26,322 nt of DNA from CAYPOY01 sp964412395 (GCA_964412395.1 CAYPOY010000026.1:1-26322); one strand, 5' to 3'. Positions 8,001 through 19,000 are shown, counted from the first letter of the stretch. The notes: generated by a model not told the origin, from the sequence alone. Numbers and translations are program-made.

Positions 8001-9743
8001 ATCGTCGGCGATGATCTGATGATCCCCCTCCGACGTGTGCCCGACGACGCCTACATTGCCAACGAGTCGGCCTATCTAGGCCAGGCTGGACTGAATCCCA
8101 GCAACCCCACATACGCGGCTCTGGATCACGGTTACAGTCTGAGCGACGACTTCTTCGGGGACATCAGGCCGTTGCGCTGGAGGGGGCGTGAACTGTACGT
8201 GCCCGATCTGGCCGTGGGAAGGCTGGTGGAGTCGCCTGCCGAGATCGAAAGGATCGTTGACCAGTACATCGCGCGGAACGGGATGTTTGCTCCGACCTCT
8301 GGTCTGGTCACCGGCTACGACTTTTTGATTGACAGCGGCGAGGCGATCAGCGAGACGCTGGGCGCGCGCGGGATCACCCCTGCGACGCTGATCAACGACG
8401 CGTGGGTTGATGACGACCTGGAAGCGGACTGGCTGAGCACCCGCCAGGATCTGGCCTCGCTCAACGCCCATTTCCAGCACTGGGAGGCCATCCCGCCACA
8501 AGAGGCCGAGACCACCACGGCCAGCGAAGTTGCCGCTGCCAGCGCCGACATGGGCGGCGCGGTCAACTTCTCGATGGGCTGTCACAGTGGGTATAACGTC
8601 CACGACGCCCACGCTATGCCCGACTACCAACTCGACTATCCCCAGGCCCTGGCCCAAAAGGAGGCCTGGTGGATCGGCAACACAGGCTATGGCTACGGGA
8701 TGGATGACGCCGTGTCCTTCACCGAGCGGTTGATGCATCTCTTTGCTCGCCATTTGACCTCTCAGGCACAGATGCCTGTCGGTCAGGCGTTGGTGCAGGC
8801 CAAGCGAGAATACCTGGGCGAAGTGCCCAGCGGTGGGTTCGGCACCTATGACGAAAAGGCCATGATCGAGTCCATGCTGTATGGCCTGCCCATGTACAAG
8901 GTTAGCGTACCCAGCCCTGGTCCGTGGAGCCAGGGGGCGGGCCAAACGGTGGCACAAGGCGAGGTCCATGCAGCCAGCGTGTACCTGGTGGACAAAATCC
9001 TATCCATAACCTACGACGATAAGAGCACTACACCTGACGGAAGCTATTTCACCATAGATGGGCTGGCTCAGTCCAGCCCGGGGCGGCCCATTCAGCCCAA
9101 GACCAGCATCCAACTGGATACTGTGCCGAATATGAAGCCCCACGGTGCGCTCTTGCTCGGTGGCGAATCAACGACAGAGACTGGCTTCGACCCCCTCATC
9201 GCTCGCCCCGTGACCACCAGCACCGAGGGGTTAGAAGAACCCGACTTTGAGGCTTTGGCCTGGTTCCCGTCCAAAATGTCCACCGTCAATCGCCTGGGGG
9301 CGGAGGACCGCCTGGTGGTGGTCCCGGCTCAATTCCTGGGCAAGCAGGATGAGGGTGAAGAGCGACGCTTCACTGAACTGACCTTTGCCGTGACCTACTC
9401 CGACAGCGTTGACTTTACGCCCCCGGCCATCTGGGAAGTAGCAGGCCATATCTTTGTAGGAACGGCCACATTTAAGGTGTCGTCCGATGATGCGTCCGGC
9501 ATTGAACGGGTGCTGGTTACGTACAACACAGACGGCACCACCTGGCAAAGCGCTGACCTGATCTACCGCGCGTACACTGGGCAGTGGGAGACGTCGGTGG
9601 CAGGTCTGGCAGACGAGGTCAATTACTTCATCCAGGTGATGGACGCCGCCGGCAACGTTACCGTCAGCGACAACAAGGGCCGGTACTTCGTTCCCGACAA
9701 ATACGGAATCTACCTGCCGCTCATCCTACGCAACTCTTCATAG
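5082..9743 (+). CDS. Exported multidomain protein with PPC and C25 (gingipain-type) peptidase domains (1553 aa)
   Basis: The signal peptide MYRKRFTWLILVTALLLL ends near VLSQA. It is followed by about 60 residues encoded by repeat elements, then two tandem beta domains of about 160 residues (about 100-455), Ig-like regions, and a PPC domain starting at YEPNNLW (about 677) that contains seven QMTSIG repeats (767-808). The C25 region (about 860-1280) has YLVIVGDD, GRLVESP, NAHFQHW (H1130 or H1133 as catalytic His candidate) and GCHSG (C1167 as nucleophile candidate). A beta domain and the C-terminus YGIYLPLILRNSS follow. C25 enzymes are clan CD cysteine endopeptidases, and secretion is expected. 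The PPC and C25 parts are paralogous to the tail of gene C. A 29-base family-1 element interrupts the second tandem domain in frame. Activity and substrate are unknown. Confidence 0.88.
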   Translation: MYRKRFTWLILVTALLLLPQATPLPVLSQAPDPPRPPRSGGENIPSPRSETFGEQSETFGEQGRRGNPLWLPFGEQGRRGNPVGRRSPDRALPLQATNPSIFVDETYNDVYGYTDAYASVTVVLKDSGGSTKETVYGTADSGGYYYVYFYYSYVDPGDVVEVTAGSNFASLTVDTLTGRVDRVNDRVTGTAPAGRGMSASIWQERASCSSEYDYVWFSSGAGSFSVTFPYVTDIINGAYVSIYSYDANENATIIYRHAPVLWAEHLRNEAWGYVEPYAAFTAVLRDAGGGVRETISDTAGETGYYWAPFATPFAAGDRIEVTFGGETLIVPLNLIGNINTAADTVSGMAHGPNVPLVVDAYHYDAVRQGLLTVADGYYDEYCSEATAGSASPYAYTADFSGIVDLVEGDYAYVNAYSADYNYYQVRTYACQETAIANFTTFDNEDNNHTGACDGDMDIYLFNDDALAPIEFNILVTEPAIESAWLLINAWDIDEESGERDAVSFNGHPLGALTGADSTWSSSVFNVNPAWVQMGDNLVEIDIDILHPDDPHWAVKVDWGQLLLNQQRGNAYFRYARLDQTGYEPGSTIYVDAELDTVLTSQTLDLEFNLIGPDGFVIDSHVYYGWPINDVYDEPYSTSFYLSYGADPGIYQVKAMAFDSGTPFLQDTETLEFVVDNYEPNNLWTDEWTQEYPIATGTAYESRILRGDDLEWYKLMVPQPAVVTVTLTNLPEDYDLVLFADLDVAPGGTAEDVLGELGDSQEVDAAGQMTSIGQMTSIGQMTSIGQMTSIGQMTSIGQMTSIGQMTSISAQSGRANEVATTRVRVPRTTLYILVVSTNGASSQRPYRLQASSMPLEGYGECHTSITPGEATSVYPPTVTDPETLILLNYRRMGGQYGSTAAGDLRDKLHALADHPTVNGVVVPVENNAAVSNAYFNWDNYNACDPNTANQVGDAIKDIVLSYYQVYSPTLKYLVIVGDDLMIPLRRVPDDAYIANESAYLGQAGLNPSNPTYAALDHGYSLSDDFFGDIRPLRWRGRELYVPDLAVGRLVESPAEIERIVDQYIARNGMFAPTSGLVTGYDFLIDSGEAISETLGARGITPATLINDAWVDDDLEADWLSTRQDLASLNAHFQHWEAIPPQEAETTTASEVAAASADMGGAVNFSMGCHSGYNVHDAHAMPDYQLDYPQALAQKEAWWIGNTGYGYGMDDAVSFTERLMHLFARHLTSQAQMPVGQALVQAKREYLGEVPSGGFGTYDEKAMIESMLYGLPMYKVSVPSPGPWSQGAGQTVAQGEVHAASVYLVDKILSITYDDKSTTPDGSYFTIDGLAQSSPGRPIQPKTSIQLDTVPNMKPHGALLLGGESTTETGFDPLIARPVTTSTEGLEEPDFEALAWFPSKMSTVNRLGAEDRLVVVPAQFLGKQDEGEERRFTELTFAVTYSDSVDFTPPAIWEVAGHIFVGTATFKVSSDDASGIERVLVTYNTDGTTWQSADLIYRAYTGQWETSVAGLADEVNYFIQVMDAAGNVTVSDNKGRYFVPDKYGIYLPLILRNSS
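5171..5355. repeat. Mosaic of three repeat families just after the gene B signal peptide
   Basis: In order there is a family-3 C-run element (5171-5209), two exact 21-base family-1 units (5225-5245 and 5246-5266), one full and one partial family-2 palindrome (5262-5327), and an inverted family-1 element (5328-5355). The last is the exact reverse complement of 28 bases at 9864-9891. All are in frame, giving SETFGEQ twice, GRRGNPLWLP and GRRSPDRALP. The result is a low-complexity linker between the signal peptide and the first folded domain. Confidence 0.88.
6177..6205. repeat. Family-1 element inserted in a folded domain of gene B
   Basis: These 29 bases are identical to 10292-10320 and, over 28 bases, to 434-461. 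They encode VRQGLLTVA within the second of two tandem beta domains. The first copy of the domain lacks a matching segment and is about ten residues or more shorter at this place, which supports insertion. Confidence 0.8.
7380..7505 (+). repeat. Seven tandem 18-base units encoding QMTSIG in gene B
   Basis: There are seven in-phase units of 18 bases with a few synonymous changes; the last ends QMTSIS. They lie inside the PPC domain, between the YDLVLF strand and the strand TLYILVVS. A second seven-unit array sits at the same domain position in gene C (25343-25468). Confidence 0.95.
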
Positions 9744-9796
9744 CGCGGCAAAGCTGCGAGTCTGCGAGTTTGCAAGTTTGCACATATCGGTTCGGC

Positions 9797-9835
9797 GAAC
9801 GAGGACGTAGGGGCAATCCCCTGTGGTTGCCCTTG
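9797..9835. repeat. Family-2 palindromic repeat downstream of gene B
   Basis: It carries AGGGGCAATCCCCTGTGG and then TTGCCC, nearly identical to 5262-5300 inside gene B and 4981-5018 between genes A and B. Stem arms are GGGCAA and TTGCCC. It could stabilise the gene B mRNA end. Confidence 0.82.
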
Positions 9836-9855
9836 TGAATCATGATTCTCGCGGA

Positions 9856-10002
9856 CAACGAAAGGGCTCGGTCGGGAGACCTTCGCCCAACGGGTAGTAC
9901 CATGCTGTGCCCGGTGCAGGTTTGTATCGGGCACGCGGGTTTGGGGCGCGGTATATCGGCTCCTGCCAACGAAAGGGCTCGGTCGGGAGACCTTCGCCCA
10001 AC
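9856..10002. repeat. Composite repeat: two 36-base direct copies flanking a 75-base segment
   Basis: The bases at 9856-9891 and 9967-10002 are identical, each starting CAACGAAAGGGCTCGG and containing the full family-1 element. Between them, 9892-9966 holds a GC-rich segment with GTGCCCGGTGCAGG and ATCGGGCACGCGGG, whose GTGCCCG and CGGGCAC parts can pair. It has no coding potential I would defend. Confidence 0.8.
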
Positions 10003-10071
10003 CCTTCGCCCAACGGCGGAGGCCTTTGCCCATCAGGGGGTATCAGAAGTAGAAGCGCAAGTCTAGCGGAC

Positions 10072-10077
10072 GGGAGG
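10072..10077 (+). promoter_or_regulatory. Ribosome-binding site of gene C
   Basis: GGGAGG lies seven bases before ATG 10085, giving strong support for that start. The next codons encode a normal signal peptide. Confidence 0.85.
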
Positions 10078-10084
10078 TAAAGAG

Positions 10085-13000
10085 ATGGGAAAGCGACTGT
10101 TTCTGATAGGCGTAGCTGCCTTGGCGGGGCTGACTTTGGCCCTGCCGTGGTTCTTCGGGCTCGGTCAGGAGACCTTCGCCCAACGTGGGGCTCGGTCGGA
10201 GGCCTTCGCCCAACGTGGGGCTCGGTCGGAGGCCTTCGCCCAACGTGGGGCTCGGTCGGAGACCTTCGCCCAACCCTTCGCCCAACCCGAAGTTCGGCAA
10301 GGTCTCCTGACCGTCGCCGAACGGCGGAGCGCGTCGGGCGTAGTCGCGCCAGCAGCCATGCGTCCCGAGGCCCCCAGTGCCTCTGCCGCTGAACTACATG
10401 TCTGCCCTGGTGGGTGTGATTACTCATCTGTCCAGAGCGCAGTGGACGCCGCCAACGACGGCGACGTCATCAAGGTCGCCACCGGTGTCTACACCGATGT
10501 GCACGCCCGGGCGGGAGTGACCCAGGTGGTCTACATCAGCAAGACGGTGACCGTCCAGGGTGGCTACACCACGACCAACTGGGCCACGTCCTATCCCATC
10601 ACCCAACCCACCACGCTGGATGCCCAGGGGCAGGGGCGGGTGCTCTACGTCACCGGCGACATCAGCCCGACCATCGAGGGGCTGCGCATCACCGGGGGCG
10701 ACGCGGCCTGGCTGAGCGGCGGTCCATCAGGTTACGACGCCGGCGGAGGGGCGTACGTCATCACCGCCACCGCCACTATCAGCAACAGCCATATACTCAG
10801 CAACACCGCCGAACCGTACGGTGGTGGGCTGTACCTGGCCTATAGCGACGCCACCATCAGGGGGAACATTATCGGTAGCAACACAGTAGGCAGTGATGTA
10901 GATGAGAGCAGAGGCGGTGGGGTGTACCTGTACTATAGCGATGCTACGTTCAGCGGCAACATCGTCATCAGCAACACTTCCGGCGGTTACTATAGCCAAG
11001 GCGGCGGGGTATACCTGGACAACAGCGCTGCCACACTCAGCGGAAATACCATCAGCAGCAACACAGTAAGCGCGACGATGCATGATGGCAAGGGCGGCGG
11101 GCTTTATCTGTACTACAGCGATGCCATGCTTAGCGGCAACACCGTCAGCGGCAACACGGCAAGCGGGTTCTATGACAACAACGGCGGTGGGTTATACCTG
11201 TACAACAGCGCCGCCCAGCTGATCGGAAATGCCATCATCTCCAATACCGCTGAAGATGCTGGCGGCGGGCTGTACCTGTCCTTCAGCGATGCCATGCTCA
11301 GCGGTAACACTGTCACCTCCAACGCTGCCGCCGTCCAAGGCGGGGGGCTGTACCTGTATTACAGCAACCCTACGCTGGCTAACACCGTTGTCACCGATAA
11401 TCATGCTGATAGCGCCGGTTCTGGTGTCTTTGTCTACTACGACTCTGTGCCCCACTTTTGGCACACTACCATCGCCCGCAACACTGGTGGCGACGGCAGC
11501 GGGGTCTATGTCGCCTCCAACAGCACCGTGGTCCTGACCAACACCATCCTGGTCAGCCAGACGGTGGGCATCACCACCACGGCCGGCAACACGGCCACGC
11601 TGGAGGCCACGCTGTGGGGCACTGGTGCCTGGGCCAACACCACCGACTGGGGCGGCGCAGGCACGGTCGTCACCGGCACACGCAACTTTTGGGGTGACCC
11701 GGCCTTCGTGGACCCTGACGCGGGGGACTACCACATCGGCAGCGGATCAGCCGCCCACGACGCCGGGATCAGCTCCGGCGTGGATACCGACATAGATGGC
11801 CAGGTGCGTCCGATGGACTGGGGCTATGACATCGGCGCCGACGAATACCCCGGCACTCACCTGGACATCGCCAAGCAGCGATCGTCGGTCATCGTCAAGG
11901 GCGGCCAGGCGCTCACCTACACCATCGTCGTCACCAGCGACGGGATGGAGGACGCCACCGGTGTCGTCCTGACTGACACGCTGGACGGTTGGCAGCGGGC
12001 CACTGACGTTGCGCCTTCAGAGGACTGCGCCATCACCGACGGGGGCTGGGGCGGCACCGTCGTCTGCTTTCCGGGCATGATGGTCACCGGCACGACCTTC
12101 GTCGTCACCCTCACCTCCCAGGTCTCGTCCACCATTCCGCCGGGGCAGGCGATGGTCAACACCGTCGTCGTGACGGCCAACGAGACGACGAACAGCGCTG
12201 ACGCCGCCACGATCTCTCGCGCCGGCCTGGTCTGTCCCTTGGACAGCGAACCGCCAACTCTGGACATCAACCGGGGCGACGATAGCATATCCTCACTGGT
12301 TCTGGGCCAGTTGATGGAAGGGTTGTATCGCTACCGGCCTGATGGCAGCCTCGAGCCGGCGGGGGCGATCACGCATACCGTCTCCCCCGACGGCCTGGTC
12401 TACACCATAACCCTGCGCTCCGACGCGTTTTGGTCCGACAATCAGCCGGTGACGGCCCAGCACTATGCGGATGGCATCATCCGGCTGCTCGACCCGGCCA
12501 CAGAGTCGGTGTGGGACTATTATCCCTGGCTGATGTACCCCCTGGCCGGGGCGGAGGAGTACCACACGGGGGTGATCACCGATCCCAATGCTGTGGGCAT
12601 CACGGCCGTGGACACCTACACACTGGCGTTCACCCTCGAGGAGCCAGCCGCCTTTTTCCTCAGCATCATAGCCCTGAACACCACTCATCCGGTGCGGCTC
12701 GACGTCATCAGTAGCGACCCCGATTGGACGGAGGCGGGACACTTTGTGGGCAACGGTCCCTACCTGCTGGCGGAATGGGACCACGACAACTGGCTGGTGC
12801 TGGACAAGAACCCGCTCTACCACGACGCGGCACAGGTCTCCATCGAGCCAGTGCTCTTGCCCATCATACCTGAAGGCGACCAACTGGCGGCCTACGAAAA
12901 CGACCAGTTAGACGTGAGCGGCTATCCAAGTTCTGAGTTGTCTCGCATCCTGTCGGATCCCGTGCTGAGCGCCGAATTTCGCCAGATGCCACAGCCTGGG

Positions 13001-16000
13001 ATTCGTTACCTGGGGATGAACACAGAACTGACGCCGACGAACGTGATCACCGTGCGCAAGGCGCTGGCCTCGGCGATTGACCGCACGTGCATCCTGAGCG
13101 ACGTCCTTAATATGCCCTGGCGGGAGGCGGCGACCAGCGTCATTCCGCCGGGGATTCCGGGCTACCAGAACGGGGCAGTGGGATACCCGTTCAACCCAAC
13201 CCAGGCGCAAAGTTATCTGGCGCAGGCGGGGTATCCCGGCGGGGCGGGGTTCCCCGGCGTAGAGTTGTGGGCCCACCTCGGAAGATATGAGGCCATCGTT
13301 GACGCGGTGGCCGACCAGTGGCGGAACAACCTGGGCATCACGGTTACTACCACGGTCTACACCGATTGGCCCGACTACCTGGACACGCTCAATGACTGCT
13401 ACGGCGACCCTGGCGTGTGCTCGTACAATGGGTACCACCTGGGGTGGATAGTAGATTATCCAGACGCCGATAACATCCTGAACGTCGTGTTCCACCCCGA
13501 TTCCGATTCCCAATACACCGGCTGGGACAACGGACGCTACCGCCAGTTGATCGGCATGACGGTGACGGAGACGAACCAGGTTTCGCGGACGGCCTACTTC
13601 CAGGAGGCAGACCGGATCCTGGTGGAGGACGAGGCGGCGGTGATACCGATCTGCTTCACCGACCGCACCGCTCTGATCAAACCGGGTATCCTGTTCGAGT
13701 ATCCGCTCATCGGCGCGCCACATTTCATAAAGTGGCGAATCCTCCGCACCCTGGTCGTGACCAGCACCGCCGACAGCGGCGACGGCACGCTGCGCTGGGC
13801 CTTGCAGACGGCGGTCGCCAGCGACACGATCACATTCGACCCGGCCGTCTTTCCCCCCACCAATCCAGTGACTATCGCGGTGTTCAGTGCTTTACCGGAC
13901 ATTACCCAGGACAACCTGACGATTGACGCCAGCAACGCCGGGGTCATCCTGGACGGCAGCTTTGTTCCGACCGACACCAACGGCCTCGAGATAATCGCTA
14001 ACGACTGCACGGTCAAAGGCCTGCAGATCGTCAACTTCCCCGACCACGGCATCTACGTCGGCGGGATGGGCAACACGGTCGGCGGCGACCGCTCGGTGGG
14101 CAGCGGGCCGATGGGCGAGGGCAACCGGATCAGCGGCAATGGCCTGAACGGCATCCTGGTCACGAACGCCACCAGCACGACGATCCGGGGCAACTACGTC
14201 GGCACCGGCGAGAGTGGCAACGGGCATGACGGCAACGGGGAGAACGGCATCCGCCTGGGCCTTGACGCCCAGGGTACTGTGATAGAGGATAACGTCATCA
14301 GCGCCAACACCGGCAACGGCATCCAATTACAGGATAGCGGCTGCCAGTCGAACACCATCCGGGGTAACCTCATCGGAGTCACGGCCGATGGCACCGGTCG
14401 GCTGCCGAACAGCGTGGGTGTGCAACTCTACGACGGGGCGCAGCACAACGTCATCGGCGGTGACACAGAAGCCGACCGCAACGTGATCTCGGGCAATGAC
14501 TGGATGGGCGTCTATCTGCAGGGCATCTCCGTCACCCACAATATCGTCGCCGGCAACGCCATCGGCACAGATATCTCGGGTACGATGGTTATCAGCAACG
14601 CCTATCACGGGGTAGGGCTCGGCAGTGGAGCCCGTTACAACCGCATTGGTGGTGGTCTGCCTGGTGAGGGGAATCTGATCAGCGGCAATGGCGGGGACGG
14701 CGTGGACATCAACGGCAGCGGCACGCTGAGCGACACCGTCAGCGGCAACTACATCGGCACCGACGCCAGTGGTACGGTTGCTATCCCCAATGCCGAAAAC
14801 GGCGTCTCCATCAGTGATGGGGCCAGCTACAACCTCATTGGCGGCGACACGCCTGGTGAGCGCAACCTCATCAGCGGAAACAGCGGTCAAGGCGTCAACA
14901 TCCACATTACCGGCACGATGAGCAACACTGTCAGCGGCAACTACATCGGCACGGATGCCAGCGGCACGGCTGCTCTGGGGAATACCTGGAAAGGCGTGCG
15001 CGTGTCGAATGGAGCCCAGGGGAACACCATAGGTGGAGACAGTCCCAGCGAGCGGAACGTCATCAGCCACAATGGCCTTGATGGTGTCCAGATAGTCGGT
15101 ACTGGCACGACGAACAACACCGTCAGCGGCAACTATATCGGCACGGATGCCAGCGGTACGGCCGCGCTGGGAAATGATAGGCACGGTGTGGTTATCGGAG
15201 ATGGTGCACAGCGAAACGTGATCGGTGGGACGACAGCCAGTGAAAGGAACATCATCAGCGGCAACGACGGGAATGGAGTGGAGATTGAGGGCAGCGGCAC
15301 GATGAGCAACACCGTCAGCGGCAACTACATTGGTACGGACGTCAACGGCACGGCCGCCATCAGCAACATCGGCGACGGCGTCAGCATTAGCGACGCCAGT
15401 TACAACCTCATCGGCGGTGACACGCCCGGTGAGCGCAACCTCATCAGCGGCAACGGTGCTGATGGAGTGCTGATTGAGGGCGAACGGTTCTATTTTTCGA
15501 GCTTCCCCGATCTGACGGGGCTGACGCCCGACTATACCGGTGTCTTCCCTGTGATCAGCTTTCCGGGCACGAATGGCGCTTTTGCCAGTGCAGACGGCAT
15601 CGTCCCCAAAACCACTTCAGGGGCGGGGTTTTATGACGTCTTCGCTGCCCGCTTCACCGGTCTACTTCACATCTCTGCATCGGGGGAGTATACCTTTACC
15701 CTGACCCTGGATGATGGCGCGTGGCTCTACATTGACAGTAGCTTGGTCATTGAGCGCGACCATTGGGGCACCAGCCAAAACACCCGGACCCTGGCAGCCG
15801 GAAGTTACCCCATTGAGATCGATTTCTTTGAGAACTTTGGGTCAGCCTACCTGACACTTGAGGTCAGTGGTCCAGCAACGACGAGCCTGACCACCGGTGG
15901 CACGTTGGGTTTGACAGGCGAGTTCTTTCAGTTTGAGGCTGTTCTCAATCGTGCAAGCCACAATGTCGTCAGCGGCAACTACATTGGCACGGATGTCAAC

Positions 16001-19000
16001 GGCACAGCCGCTATCCCCAACGCCAACAACGGTGTTTACATCAGTGACGGAGCCAGCTACAACCTCATCGGCGACGACGCAGTTGGCGAGCGCAACCTGA
16101 TCGTCGCCAACCGCAACTCCGGGGTGAGCGTCTGGGGCGCTGGCACGATGAGCAATACCATCAAGGGCAACTACATCGGGCTGGACCTGGACGGAGCGCG
16201 GCAGGCGTTCCCGGCCGACATGGCCATCTCGCCCGACTATCTCAACGACTGCACGCTCTATGTGGCCACCCTCTCCACCGGCGTCCACAAGTCCACCGAC
16301 TGCGGCGACACATGGTACGAGATCAACGCCGGTCTGACCGAATCCCGGCTGATGCAGGTCGAAATCCCGCCCGACGCAGCCGACGCCAACACCGTCTACG
16401 CCCTGGCGGAGAACGGTTACCTGTTCGTGACGACCGACGGTGGGGCTATCTGGAGCCTGGTCAGTATGGCGCTGGAGGGGATTGACCGGCGCAACCTGGT
16501 CCTCTCGGCCGATTTTGGCAATGACCAGACGATGTACGCTTCGGCCGAGTGGTGGAGTTGGGATGAGTTTGGGGATGATCCTGGCGTCTTTAAATCCACC
16601 GACGGCGGCACCACCTGGACGCGGATGGTGAACGGCATGAGCGACGACTACGTTCAGAAGGTCATCGCCTCGCCCGACCCGGCCGAGAAGGAGACCCTCT
16701 TTGCGCTGACCCACAGCGGCATTGAGAAGTCCACCGATGGCGGGGCGAGCTGGTTCACCGTCCCCAGCCCGGATAGCGACCTGAGCGACCTGGCGCTTTC
16801 GCCCGCGTATGCCAGCGACCAGACGGTCTTTGTCACGGCGAACACCGGCCGGGTCTATTCCTCGACCAATGGCGGCGGGAGTTGGAACGGGGTGGACGCA
16901 CTGCGCGGCGACCCGCGCTTCCTGGCCCTCTCGCCGGACTACCTCAACGACCGGACCGTGTGCCACGGCAGCGGCTTCGGTAACGACTCGATTTACTGCT
17001 CGACCGACGGCGGGGCCACCTGGAGCCAGACCGATACCGGCCTGCCCGGTGCCCTCTACGACGTGGAAACGGCCATTGTTTTCTCTCCCAACTACCCCAC
17101 TGACCCGGCGATGTTCATCGCCAGCTTCGCTGGGGTGGCGCGGTCGGAGACCGGCCACAGCGGGGGGTGGGAACTGCTCCGGGGTCTGCGCGACCTGGGC
17201 AATATGGATGGCGTTTGGGTCGGTGGGGGGGCCAGCTACAACACCATTGGCCCGGATAACGTCATCAGCAACAACCACTTTGGTGTGTCTATTAACGATG
17301 ATGACACGGCTTATAACGTCGTTGCCGGCAACCTCATCGGCACCGACCCCACCGGTATGTTCGCCCAGTCCAACAGCGATAACGGCATAGCCATCAACGG
17401 TGGGCACCATAACCTGATCGGCGGGGACACGGCCGATGAGCGCAACTTGATCAGTGGTGGCGTGTCGGGCGAAGCAATCCGGCTCGGCGGCAGCGGCGTT
17501 CTATCTAACACCGTTTCTGGCAATTACATCGGCACCGACGTCAGCGGTACGGCGATTATCGGCAACGCCACCAATGGGGTGGCCATCCACAGCGGCGCCA
17601 GCTACAACCTGGTTGGTGGGGACACCTCCGGTGAGCGCAACGTCATCAGCGGCAACGGCAACGGTATCAGTATCTGGGACAGCGATACCCGCTACAATAC
17701 CGTCAGCGGCAACTACATCGGCACGGATGTCAACGGCACGACCGCCATCAGCAACGCCAGCAGCGGTGTCTCCATCAGCGGTGGAGCCAGCTACAACCTC
17801 ATCGGCGGCGACACGCCCGGCGAGCGCAACGTCATTAGTGGCAATGATGACGAGGGTATCAGAATCAGTGACTCAGACACCATGAGTAATACGGTCAGCG
17901 GCAATTACATTGGTGTGGATGCCAGTGGAGCTAACGCACTCCCTAACCAAAGGGAGGGCATCGAGATAAACAACTGGGCCAGCTACAATCTCATCGGCGG
18001 CTCCACTGACGGCGAGCGCAACGTGATTAGCGCCAACGGTGCCGGCTGCGACTCGTGCGACGGCATCTTGATCGGCGACGACGCTCACCACAATACGGTG
18101 CAGGGCAACTATATTGGCGTGGATGCAACCGGGACATCTGCTCTTGGCAACCGCAGCCAGGGTATTGATCTGTACGATGGGGCCAGCGACAACGTGATCC
18201 GGGATAACCTGATCGCTGCTAATGGCGAGAATGGCATTGCTATCTGGAACGACTCGCACCGTAATGTGGTTGAAAGCAACCTCATCGGCACGGACGTCAG
18301 CGGCACGGCCGCCATCAGCAACACCGACAGTGGGATCTACATTGGAGATGTGGCCAGCCAGAACACGATCGGTATCGGCAACATCATCGCCTTCAACGGC
18401 AAGGATGGGGTCCGAGTAGAGGGAAGCGACACGCTCGGCGATACGATCACCCGCAACTCTATCCACTCTAACGACGGCCTGGGCATTGCGCTGAGCGACG
18501 GCGGCAACGCCAGGCTGGTCGCGCCCCGGATCACCGGCGTGGACCTGCCCGGCGGCGGCGTCACCGGGACGACCTGCGCCAACTGCACAGTGGAGATCTT
18601 CTCCGACGACGCCGAGGAAGGGCGCGTTTACGAGGGCACTGCCCTGGCCAACAGCCTGGGTGTCTTTGCGCTGCACAAGGGCGCTCCCCTGGCCGGCCCC
18701 CGGATCAACGGCACGGCCACGGATGGCCAGGGCAATACCTCCGAGTTCAGTGGGATGGTGACGGCGCGCCCCCTGCGTGTGTTTGTCTACGACGACTATG
18801 AGGAGGACCATTACGATGGTTCCCTGCGTGAATACCTGGAGGCCCGCGGTCATTACGTGACCTACTCCCACGACAACGTGGGCGACGTCGTCCTGTGGCC
18901 CGACTACGAAGAGTACGATGTCGTCCTGGCCATCCACACCTGTGGCGGCGGCACGCTCACTAATCTCCGATCCTGGTTCCAGAACGGCCGGGGGTACGTG

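Larger units (their letters stand above)
9744..10084. other. Intergenic region between genes B and C, mostly repeats
   Basis: It starts with short GCGAGTTTGC/GCAAGTTTGC iterations (about 9755-9782). A family-2 palindrome (9797-9835), two direct family-1 copies, an unclassified GC-rich segment (9893-9966) and decayed family-1 pieces (CGGAGGCCTTTGCCC near 10016) follow. I see no strong promoter and no hairpin with a T-tract. The gene C ribosome-binding site lies at the end. Confidence 0.7.

Noticed and set aside
9797..9835. Intrinsic terminator after gene B
   Set aside because: The hairpin belongs to a repeat family also found inside gene B and has no following T-run.
12242..13739. A separate OppA gene with its own start
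   Set aside because: There is no signal peptide or lipobox, no ribosome-binding site and no stop before it. The frame is continuous with both flanking domains.
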